This document shows, piece after piece, positions 54,935-64,000 of a stretch of 64,000 bases of DNA. The stretch lies in contig NW_020313168.1 in NCBI RefSeq assembly GCF_003265705.1, positions 3,994,511 through 4,058,510 of the forward strand. Direction: 5' to 3'. This stretch comes from Callorhinus ursinus (taxonomy: Eukaryota; Chordata; Mammalia; Carnivora; Otariidae). The position numbers and the translations under genes were made by a program. Below the pieces are notes generated by a model. That model did no database searches. It had not been told where the DNA came from and saw only the letters and a list, made by a program, of their open reading frames with translations. Positions within the stretch are counted from its first letter, which is position 1. Each line of letters opens with the position of its first letter.

Positions 54935-55855
54935 TAGGTTTAAGGATGCTATTACATTTATCTAACCTTTACAAAGTTCTAGTAACTTCAACACAGCCTA
55001 ACACTGCTGTTTATGTTATAATTTGATCTTTTATCTTATAATCTGTTATGTCATAATCTGATCTTACGTTTCCTGGAAATGTTGAAGATTTGTTTTCTCT
55101 CTTTTCTGTCAATATTCCATATCCATAAAGTTTACAATAGATCTAGTACTGTTATACAAAGTCTGAGTTAAGATATTTTTATAGGTATGGTACTAAGAAA
55201 ATTTGATTTCGTTGAGAGTATTCACCATAATTAGCAGCAGAACCCTATTATTACATGGCTCATTACATACTGGGATTTATGCTGTGAGTCAAATCTCTAT
55301 CCCAGCACCTCAAACAATAAACTCTCCTAAAACTGCTATCTTATGTGTCATCTTTCCCCAATCAGCATTCTAAAAGGATGCACTCTATATATTTTACCAA
55401 CTATTTTAACATTAGCTTCTTTATTTACTTAAAGCCTCTCTAGAACTTCCAGGAAGTGCAGCAAGCACTACAAGTCTTACCTTTAAGAACTCATTGCTTC
55501 CAACAGCCCACATCAGTCATTCTGTATGGTTTTGTCCTGCTGATTCTTTGTAACACCTTTTCAGTTGGATCCTACCATTAAGCTTGTCCAAGCCTGCATC
55601 ACCTTACACAGACAACCACGATAGCCATAGTCTTCACACTTCCAACTTCCCCTCTAACCCCTGCTATATTTCCAGCTCAAAAGAAGTTTCTAATCTATCA
55701 CTTGGTTCATGTCATGCCCATCAACAACCACTGATGCAGCCAAAGAACGGAGGTTCTACCCATATAGCTCCTTCTAAGACTCACTGCCGACACAAAGCTT
55801 CCATTTACAGCTAGGCCTTGGTGTTCACTTGTTCGATAAAAATATTGAGTCCCAG
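54935..55855. other. Intron, unassigned
   Basis: Possible L2 traces near 55,480-55,600 (pyrimidine-rich), not firm. No exon. Confidence 0.3.
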
Positions 55856-55856
55856 G

Positions 55857-55997
55857 AGCCCCTGGGTGGTTCAGTTGGTTAAGCGACCGACTGACTCTTG
55901 ATTTTAGCTCAGGTCTTGATCTCAGGGTTGTGGGTTCAAGCCCCACATTGGCCTCCATGCTGGGTGTGACGTCTACTTCAAACAAACAAACAAAAAA
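55857..55997 (+). mobile_element. Old carnivore SINE
   Basis: AGCCCCTGGGTGGTTCAG head with an extra ACTCTTGATTTTAGCTCAGG segment and (CAAA)n tail. AATATTGAGTCC / AACAATGAGTCC flank it. Confidence 0.8.
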
Positions 55998-55999
55998 CA

Positions 56000-56555
56000 A
56001 TGAGTCCTGGCTGCTGTATTAGTCACTTTCCAAAATGTTCCTCTATGTAGCAAATAATATCAACTTTCCAGGACCTGTTTCCAGTGAAGTCTTGCCTGAC
56101 CACGGTGACCCCTGGGTCCTCTCCCTCTTCTGAATGATCAGGCACTCTATTTCTGCATTCTCAAAGTTGATTCCACTGAATCAAAAGGTAGTATAAAGTG
56201 AAAACAACGTTTGGTGGTCACACACATTTGGGAAAATTGGGCTAATAAAGGTAAACATATTTTTTTTTCTGCTGGACTTCTCTGAGCATCCAGTATGTTA
56301 ACATGCATCTTCAAGAGGGCAGACATGGTATATAACTATATAATTATATACCACCATAAGTTTTTGTTAACTTAAGGAAGTTTCACAACATTTAATTGCT
56401 ATTTCAGTTTTTGTTTTGTTTTTTGTTTGGTGCCTGCCTCTCTCATTAGTCAGACAACTCTAGGAGGGCAGGGAGCCGTTGATCCTCACTGTGGCCATTG
56501 GGCAGAGAAGGCATTAACTTTTGGTGGAGCAGAGCAGAAATGATGTGACCAGGCT
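56000..56555. other. Intron with possible L2 traces
   Basis: GTGAAGTCTTGCCTGACCACGG (about 56,082) recalls the L2 3' region. The rest is unassigned. Confidence 0.35.
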
Positions 56556-56559
56556 TGGG

Positions 56560-56790
56560 GTTTAGAAGGCAGTGCAGGGGGATGATAAAGAGCTCCGATT
56601 CCGGCATCATAGGACCTAAAAATAGTATTAAGTCTCTGACTGTGGGTAAATTATTCAACCTCTGTGGGGTTTAGCTTCCCCATCTAGAGAATGTACACAG
56701 CGACAGGAGCTCCTTACAAGCGGATGCTGAGGAATGGTTTACACACACAAAGTGCCCAGGAAGCATTCAGTTAATATTAGCAGATGGATT
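56560..56790 (+). mobile_element. MIR element
   Basis: TCTCTGACTGTGGGTAAATTATTCAACCTCTG, TAGCTTCCCCATCTAGAGAATG, AGTGCCCAGGAAGCATTCAGTTAATA follow MIR order. Confidence 0.7.
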
Positions 56791-56869
56791 GGTAGGATAC
56801 AGACCAGAAGAGAGACTAATTAAAAAGCTATTCAAATAATCCAAGCTATTTATCCATAAGTGAGGGCTT

Positions 56870-57000
56870 TGAAGTGGACTGAGTCTAAATTCTGGCTTTA
56901 CTTCCTATAGGCTGTAGGATCATGCAGAAATTACTTCCTTCTCTGCCCTCCTTTTCCAGGTCTGTACATCGGGAACAATAAAAGCAACTATTTTTCAGGT
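56870..57000 (+). mobile_element. MIR fragment
   Basis: GAGTCTAAATTCTGGCTTTACTTCC, AGAAATTACTTCCTTCTCTG and CAGGTCTGTACATCGGG resemble the MIR core. A (GTGTT)n run follows at 56,999-57,017. Confidence 0.55.
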
Positions 57001-57050
57001 GTGTTGTGTTGTGTTGTGAAGATATAATAAGATAATACTCATGTCCTTGG

Positions 57051-57249
57051 GGGGCGCCTGGGTGGCTCAGTTGTCAAGCGTCTGCCTTCGGCTCAGGTCA
57101 TGATCCCAGGGTCCTGGGATCGAGCCCCGCATCGGGCTCCCTGCTCGGCGGGAAGCCTGCTTCTCCCTCTCCCACTCCCCCTGCTTGTGTTCCCTCTCTC
57201 GCTGTGTCTCTCTTTGCCAAATAAATAAATAAAATCTTTAAAAAAAAAA
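57051..57249 (+). mobile_element. Carnivore SINE
   Basis: Duplication AATACTCATGTCCTTGG at 57,034-57,050 and from 57,249. Confidence 0.93.
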
Positions 57250-57265
57250 ATACTCATGTCCTTGG

Positions 57266-57850
57266 TACACTATCACACTTGTAAGTGCTCAATTGTTAGT
57301 TGTACCTATTTGAAGATTATTTTTAAGCAGAGGTCTGATGACCTGAGAGCATGCTTTCTAACTGCCCCACCATCCCCATCCCCAATTCTCAATTGTCCCC
57401 AGAGATTCAAACGTCCTTCCTTCCACAGAGCCACCACCTTCCTCCCCCACCTCATCTCCTGGCCCAAAACCCTTTAAAACATCAGCCTCCTGAAGAACAA
57501 AGCCAATTAAATTCCTTTCTTACACACTCTTTCCCCTCCCCTTGTGCATTGCCCACTTCATATACAGTGTGAGAAAACAGAATGTAATCAAAGGAGTAAT
57601 TCTGCACCCCACCCCTTGTAATTTCTGAACAACTCTGTTAACATCTTTCCACAGCACAGGTGGATGGAAAGGTGGTACATTGTACCAACGCTACCATTTC
57701 CCAATTGCAGATCTTAACTTTAATTCCCAGTTGCTATTTTAATTCACATTTCCCCCACTTATTAAAAGAGTAATTAAAAAGAAATTATCTTTGGGAATAA
57801 AAAGTAAACAATGCCTTTGCCAGGCTCAACTCAAGCCGCTGATTTTAGTT
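57266..57850. other. Intron, nothing recognised
   Basis: Pyrimidine-rich 57,355-57,560. No exon boundary convincing. Confidence 0.3.
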
Positions 57851-57868
57851 GTGAGAGACACTATTCTT

Positions 57869-58090
57869 TTTTTTTTTTATAGAGTTGTTCTTTTTTTTTT
57901 TCAAAGATTTTATTTATTTATTTGAGAGAGAGAGAATGAGAGACAGAGAGCACGAGAGGGAAGAGGGTCAGAGGGAGAAGCAGTCTCCCCGCCGAGCAGG
58001 GAGCCCGATGCGGGACTCGATCCCGGGACTCCAGGATCATGACCTGAGCTGAAGGCAGTCGCTCAACCAACTGAGCCACCCAGGTGCCCC
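57869..58090 (-). mobile_element. Carnivore SINE, the last before the promoter
   Basis: GAGAGACACTATTCTT lies near 57,853 and 58,091. The T-tail is interrupted (TATAGAGTTGTTC). Confidence 0.92.
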
Positions 58091-59981
58091 GAGAGACACT
58101 ATTCTTAATGAGCTAGACTGTACACATAAAACGAATCCAACAAAGCGTATATTGCCCTGAACCACCTTGGCTCTGGCCAGTCTGCCCCTTAGTAAGAGAC
58201 TCAACTACAGATAGGTGTGATCCCCCTACTGAGAATAATCTGACTTGATATTGTGATACTGCAGGTTTGCAGTTCAGGCCTTTGCAGGAAGGCCATTATG
58301 AAGACATAATAGAGTATTAATTTCTAAAATGTTCCCAAGAAGGAAAACAGAGAGGGTCTTTAAAGGAAAAAAGGAAAAGGAAAAAAGAAAGAAAGAAAGA
58401 AAGAGCTGTTCAGGTGTTTGTATTCTAGAGGATCACGGGGGACCTTGTGGATTTATACGAACAGATGCTGGTCACAGAAAATGCTGTAACCTTATAATGA
58501 CGACGAATTGATCTATTTGCACACTCTTTCATTCTCATAGTTTTACACAAAAAATTTTTTTAATGAGGAAGGAAAGTGGGAACTGAGCCACAACAGACCA
58601 ATCCCTCCTGCCAGCTCTCTGGAAGACAGATTCCAGATGATTCTTTGGGACCTAGGTGCTGTGACCTAGTGGCCCAGTGATCTTACGTGTCTTCAAGCGG
58701 CTGTTCTCCAACAGGAAAGGAGTGTTGTGACAAAGAGGCAAAGAAGGAAAGGGAGACCGCAGGACAAACAACTCCTACTTCCTAGAGCAAATATTTAAAT
58801 ACATTGGCCTGGAAGACACATATCTTAGAAGGTATATTCTTGCCCATCCTTATTCATTACTGTATCTTAGAAAACCAAAGTCCCGTTGCATAGCTGGAAC
58901 TCAAAGAGCCACATGGAATATTAAAAGTTCAAAACAGCAGTGAACACTGCTTTCCCAAGGCCATTCCTTCTGCTGTGGTTGCAGCCAGGAGGGCTCAGGA
59001 GGGCGCAAACAACTATCTGTGCTTCAGCAGTGATGTTTTATGGCTGGGTGCCCAGATTGTCTAGCTCCGCACACAGCTCTATAGCCTTTGGAGGGCTACA
59101 GGGGAAGAATGCATTCTTAACAAACAGCTCTTCATCCCTGCAACAGCTTCTTCATTCTCTGAAAGCATCTATGGCCAAGAAAATAATTCATTTTTAGTAA
59201 AACTCTAAAAATGGCACAAAGGGTATGAATTTACACCATGTTTTTAATATATAAAGCCTCATCACATCCCAGTTGGAGAATTAAAGAACATGTATTTTAC
59301 TTTTCATTAAATAAGTTATAGTTCAAACGCATGCTCTGCACAATAGGAAACTTACAGGATTATTTTAAGCAAGTTATTCAAACAAGTTCACTGCGCAAGG
59401 ATTACACATTTCTTGGTTTCAACATCACACATACAATCTCTACACAAGGTTATAGCTATTTCTGACAAGTAATCTTTATATTTGTAAGTAATTATATTCT
59501 TGAAAAGTCGTGTATAAGCTGAATGTTTATAATTGAGGACATCTTTCCTGCATTGAAATCTATTTAAAGAAAGCTTACTGTATATTATTTTGCAAATTAA
59601 GAATGCTCTCCTCATGACTGCACAATTATTTAAAAGCTAATTTGTAAAAATTTAGATATTCATGATTAGACTGGCTTAATGCAAGAAAATCTGTAAAAAT
59701 CTACCTAAAAAAAAAAGGTCAGTTTTCATTTGATATTCTGTTCTCTCTACCTAAATCTACGACATCTTCAAACAAAATTAAGATGCTGTCTTAATTAAGC
59801 AAATAAAATCCACTCATCATACAAAACAGACCGCAGCACCAATACTCCTTCAAAAGATTTCCTTACAGCTCATCTAAAACATAAGACCCTCTGAAATAAA
59901 GCTAGCGTGAAAGGTAAAAAGCCATTTGTCTCAAAATCACCAGTAAGAAGCCATAACAATTTCAAAGAAACCAAAAACAAA

Positions 59982-60009
59982 ACACGCGCGCGCGCGCACA
60001 CACACACAC
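59982..60009. repeat. (CG)n(CA)n alternating tract
   Basis: ACACGCGCGCGCGCGC followed by a CA run: 28 bp of unbroken purine-pyrimidine alternation. Confidence 0.95.
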
Positions 60010-61327
60010 CTCCAAGGTTGCCTGGCTCTTCCCCACTTACTTCGACTTTCTAGGCGCTGTCTGCTAAAGGCTCCACCTCCTGCTCCCCCAACCCATCCTT
60101 CTCCTGGTTCCAAGACCTATAAATCTGTTCCTCCTCACCTCTCCGTTTCTCATGCTCCCCCACCCCTGCCCCTGGGACTTCAGTTGCTCTGGCTAGATAC
60201 TTTGTTTGCTGCATCCCCAAATCTTAATGATCTCATATGTTGCTCTGAAATGGAAAACACCCTCAGTGTTGACAATCTATTTTCTTCCTTATAAAATCTT
60301 CTCAAATAGCAACCTTTGCACAATAAACCCTGACTGACTGCTAAAGAGTCGTCTACAACATACGCATGCAATCTCATGGATCTAATTCTTACTGAGGAAG
60401 GCCAAAAAGACCCATAAATAGTCTTTAAAATGGCTCTTAAACCTTAAAATGTTAAGTTGTTAGAAAAGTTCTATGATGCTGAAGATATTCTATATACTCA
60501 AATAATGGATAAATAAACTAACTTCCACTAGTACCCCCCCTTTTTTGTAATTTAAGATTAGCATCACTTTGAGTGGAGCAAGAGAAAGTTTATACTCAGG
60601 CCCTTCTCGCCCCCACTTGGAGTTGGGGCAGTCATGCAGACACTCCGTCTGCAGCCAGTACTGTAGGAATTCTATCTTCCATTTCTTTCCAACTGAAAGC
60701 TCTCTTCACTAAGGAAAAAGGCATGCCCCACTCCAGCCCTGACCTCCTCCTCCCCAGCTTGGTTTTGGAAGTGAGCCAGATGACAGCATTTGGAAAAGCA
60801 TAAATTTATCTCAGTAAAGCCGGCTGTTTAACAAAAAGGTAGTGGTGAGAAATACTGTAATTTTAGAGTATATCCCCCCCATTATTTACTTCTGTTTTAA
60901 TCCCTGCGGGTCCAATGAAACAGTGCACCCCACTTTCCCTCATAATCAGCCCTCTAATGCAACTATGTGTTCCAAAACTCCTGAGCCAACTAAGTATAAA
61001 TATAAACCTGCTACAAAATAATCTTTGTCAAAGTGTTAAAACATATGCCACTTGAAAAAGAACAACAATAATAAACATTGTAAGAAGGAAAACCAAAGTC
61101 AACATTTACATGTACCCCAGGTTACTACTAAAATATTTAAATGCCAGAATCCAAAATGAAATAGTGAAGATTAAGCCTTATGACAGCCTCGGTGTCAACC
61201 TTATTTAATTTAATAGCTTAAGAGTAAAACAGAGGTACCTGTCAGTAGGGTCTTTGGTTTGGACAAGAAACATGGAAGACTTAGAATCAGTCTTTTAAAA
61301 CTAGATCCTCATAATAAAATCAAGTCT

Positions 61328-61360
61328 CTCTGTGTGTGTGTGTATTCAATATATATATAA
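61328..61360. repeat. (TG)n / (TA)n short repeats
   Basis: CTCTGTGTGTGTGTGTATTC then ATATATATAT, isolated from any SINE or L1. Confidence 0.85.
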
Positions 61361-63341
61361 AACATCTGGGATCGCCAGATCCATTCTCCTGCTTAAGGAA
61401 GTGTTAGCTTGAAGAAATCACTCTGTGTCACCACAAGTCAAATTTAACTTAACCAATACTTTTATTGTTACCATTTTCTGAGCTATCAATTTCTCATGAC
61501 CCAAGGTGTGAAAGAAAAACAGATTCTGAGAAACTATTCTTACGAAAATATAAATATTAACAACTTTCTGTAGAAAAAGCAAACTTTCAGTATAGGTAAG
61601 TAAGGCAGCAGCTATTCAGACCATTACTATCTTCTGTAAACACTGACAATAAAATTAGCTTGGATAATGTAACTGGGCTAGTCATTTCTTAAAATCTCAT
61701 TTACCAGCATTTGCCCCAACAAAGCATCCTAGGAGTGCCACACTGAAAGGTTGTTCAACGACCTTCACCATCTCTGTGGTTCGAGACTAATGTAAATTCC
61801 TTCAAGGTGCCCTCAGCCAACCAGGTTCATCTGGCCCGGGGCTAAGTTTTATCTTCTACTCTTTCTCATAGTACAGAAGGAAGTCTGGAATCTATGCATA
61901 TAACTGTCAACACCCGTACACATTTCAAGCTGGCCCCACGGTCCGCTAAGATCACTCAAGCCACATTTCCAGTGTCTCCACTCATCCTCATACTCGCTCA
62001 ATTCTAAACGTAGGAAATAAGTTGCATAAAATAAGCTTCAGCGGGTCAAATTCCGTTCAGGCTCGTAGCAATCTCTACACAGTGATCATCATAATCCGAC
62101 CACCTACACCGACCGCAGCGCTGCGACGAGCGGTATACCCGAAACAGGAGAAAACCCGACCCTCGTAAACACAATGGATTAAACCAGCCAGATGCTTCCA
62201 ACTTGCAACTCCTTCAAGACGCTCAAGTTGGACATCCACAGAGCACCATTTTGAGTTCAGAATCTGCAGTTCATGCCTAGACATAACCGAACAGACAACT
62301 CAAATGGAGGTTTAATCTGACAGAGGCCAAGAGACAATTCCACTCATTTTGTACAGGATCACTGACACCGTCGAGTGCCTTAAAACGCAGAAGGTGCAGC
62401 CAGGATCTGCGGCTCCTCCTCCCCCGCCCCCCGCGGCGCCGATCCTACATCTTCGGTGAGATTCCCAAAGCTCCGTGTAACCCGCAAACGAACGGTTTCT
62501 CCGCCCGGTTAACACGCAGGGAACCCCTATATTCGCACCGGCAGGTTTTCACAGCCACGAATCAATTGATTAAATGTCATCCACAAGGTAAAGGTGCCAA
62601 TGAGGCGTCGCTCAAACAGAGGTGGCACTGAGGCGCTCGGGTTACGTGATGTGCTAGCAGGTCAGCTGTGGTGCGGCTCCTTTTCCTCGTGCGCATTGCT
62701 CCGCAGTCTGCAACCCCGCTAGCAGCCCACCTGATTCCAGACCCGCAGAAGGCCGAGGGGCGCCTTCACCCTCCCCCAAATCACGCCCAGGGTTCGCTCT
62801 TCCCCCAAACAACGGCACGGGAGGCCCTACACCGAAAACGCTTTGGGTTCGTGCGTGCCATCGGAAATGCAAAATCCGTGGGCGACTGTTCAGGGGGAGC
62901 CCGGCTCCAACAACCCCACGAGTTTAAAACACACACATCTGGCGTGTGACCGCACCACCCGCCGCGACCCCGCCGGCTCCCCCTCATTCGGCGCTCTGCA
63001 AACCTCTCTCCCCGCGCGCACGCACGCACCGGCCCCGCGCCGCCGGCGGCTCCTCCCGCCGCCCCGCGCCGCGCATCCCTTCCCGCCCGGACCCGCCAAC
63101 CCCTCGCGCTCCGGGCCTGGCCGAACAAAGGCGACGCCGCCAGCTCGGCCAGCTGCGGCGGCTCGGAGGCCCGGCCCGCGCTCACCTGGGCTCCGTCCCT
63201 GGCGGCGGCGGCGGCTCCTCGGCGGGGCTCCGGCGGCGCGGGCCTGGCGGCGACAGCGACAACGACGACGACGTCCCGGGCGGCCGCCCCGGGGCCTGCG
63301 GAGCACTCGGGCGGCGGGGGCCCGCTCAGCGCCGGCGCCGC

Positions 63342-63741
63342 NNNNNNNNNNNNNNNNNNNNNNNNNNNNNNNNNNNNNNNNNNNNNNNNNNNNNNNNNNN
63401 NNNNNNNNNNNNNNNNNNNNNNNNNNNNNNNNNNNNNNNNNNNNNNNNNNNNNNNNNNNNNNNNNNNNNNNNNNNNNNNNNNNNNNNNNNNNNNNNNNNN
63501 NNNNNNNNNNNNNNNNNNNNNNNNNNNNNNNNNNNNNNNNNNNNNNNNNNNNNNNNNNNNNNNNNNNNNNNNNNNNNNNNNNNNNNNNNNNNNNNNNNNN
63601 NNNNNNNNNNNNNNNNNNNNNNNNNNNNNNNNNNNNNNNNNNNNNNNNNNNNNNNNNNNNNNNNNNNNNNNNNNNNNNNNNNNNNNNNNNNNNNNNNNNN
63701 NNNNNNNNNNNNNNNNNNNNNNNNNNNNNNNNNNNNNNNNN
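63342..63741. other. Assembly gap of exactly 400 N
   Basis: A 27-bp sequence (63,315-63,341) ends at the left gap edge and recurs exactly at 63,743-63,769, starting two bases after the right edge. The contig ends therefore probably overlap. Confidence 0.95.
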
Positions 63742-63782
63742 ACGGGGGCCCGCTCAGCGCCGGCGCCGCGGGCTCAGGTCCC

Positions 63783-63789
<7 letters not shown>

Positions 63790-63815
<26 letters not shown>

Positions 63816-63816
63816 G
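63790..63816. repeat. (CGG)n triplet run in the first exon or promoter
   Basis: About 8-9 CGG units in GC-rich sequence just right of the gap. A second, shorter (GGC) run lies at 63,200-63,213. Confidence 0.9.
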
Positions 63817-64000
63817 CGGGCGGGTGGGCGGCGGCGCGTCCCGGCAGGTCCAGGTCCGGCCCCGGCGACGCCGCGACGCGCCCTCCTCCTCGCACCCGCG
63901 AGCGGGACGGCGGCTCTGGCGCGGCCCGGGATCCGAGGTGGCGGCAGCAGCGACGCTCGGCGCTCGGCCGGCTCCGCTCCCTCCGCCTCCGGCTCGGGCG

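Larger units (their letters stand above)
58107..62380. other. TNRC6C: SINE-free 5' intron 1 of TNRC6C
   Basis: About 4.3 kb in which I find no SINE, L1 or LTR, unlike the rest of the intron. Only simple repeats occur: (GAAA)n at 58,387-58,403 and the CG/CA run at 59,982-60,009. It directly adjoins the CpG island, so intronic regulatory sequence is plausible but unproven. Confidence 0.5.
63187..63930 (-). other. TNRC6C: Probable TNRC6C exon 1 (5' UTR), 5' end not defined
   Basis: On the minus strand GAGCCCAG|GTGAGC gives a strong donor, with exon base 63,186 and intron GT at 63,185-63,184. The feature's lower bound should be read as 63,186. No ATG occurs on the minus strand in the visible parts (63,187-63,341 and 63,742-64,000), so it is probably untranslated. 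The frame that would join the 100-nt coding exon is nevertheless open from the donor back to the gap. The 5' limit is a guess from composition. Confidence 0.6.
62380..64000 (-). promoter_or_regulatory. TNRC6C: CpG-island promoter of TNRC6C
   Basis: CpG density and GC rise from about 62,400 and are extreme from 62,950 to the window end. This is typical of a broad, TATA-less housekeeping-type promoter. The only recognised gene leaves it on the minus strand. The transcription start cannot be fixed by eye, and the 400-N gap lies inside it. Confidence 0.8.

Noticed and set aside
57435..57455. Another minus-strand ATGAG|GT near 57,443
   Set aside because: The donor context GTGGGGG is poor and nothing supports an exon.
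62450..62475. Plus-strand TCGGTGAGATT as the donor of a divergent transcript from the CpG island
   Set aside because: A single donor-like word with no partner exon; bidirectional transcription is possible but not shown by the sequence.
62781..63306. Two overlapping arginine/glycine-rich minus-strand open frames
   Set aside because: Long open frames arise by chance in GC-rich DNA. They cross the strong exon 1 donor at 63,186/63,185 and match no protein I know.
63326..63895. 189-codon minus-strand open frame in the CpG island
   Set aside because: It runs through 400 Ns, begins at a GTG rather than ATG, and is proline/glycine-rich simply because of CGG repeats.

Overview
The window looks like part of a caniform carnivoran nuclear genome, most likely an arctoid (bear, seal or mustelid). 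The evidence is about 70 copies of the carnivore tRNA-Lys-derived SINE. Their head reads GGGCGCCTGGGTGGCTCAG, the middle TCATGATCC(C/T)(A/G)GG, and the tail is CT-rich followed by AAATAAATAAA. Neither the dog-specific SINEC_Cf form nor the cat form was seen. There is no bacterial, phage, CRISPR or operon content. Most short open reading frames in the window are translations of SINEs or old L1s.

The only gene recognised is TNRC6C, a GW182-family miRNA-silencing scaffold, read on the minus strand. A CpG-island promoter and a probable untranslated first exon lie at 62.4-64.0 kb. The first exon's donor is at 63,186/63,185. An intron of about 52.3 kb follows, then a 100-nt exon at 10,776-10,875 that encodes the Lys/Glu-rich N terminus and holds the likely ATG. 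A 778-nt intron separates it from an in-frame 22-nt microexon at 9,976-9,997. The remaining coding exons (GW repeats, UBA, PAM2, RRM) lie beyond position 1.

The rest is intron filled with layered retroelements: L2 and MIR (oldest), hAT elements (MER5A, MER20 and others), MaLR LTRs, L1M fragments in both orientations, a HAL1-like half-L1 (18.3-19.9 kb), younger carnivore L1 3' ends (4.4 and 11.5 kb), an ERV1-like LTR (47.2-47.9 kb), an RPL9 processed pseudogene (49.7-50.9 kb) and the SINEs. Target-site duplications let many nested insertions be ordered. Two main SINE-free stretches flank the gene parts: about 8.7-11.2 kb around the coding exons and 58.1-63.2 kb beside the promoter.

No previously undescribed biological system is evident. 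The best leads are structural: an LTR-containing transcript apparently inserted by L1 machinery inside a SINE's duplicated target, a candidate L1 3' transduction, repeated SINE insertion at the same target sequence, and a probably spurious 400-N assembly gap inside exon 1 of TNRC6C.
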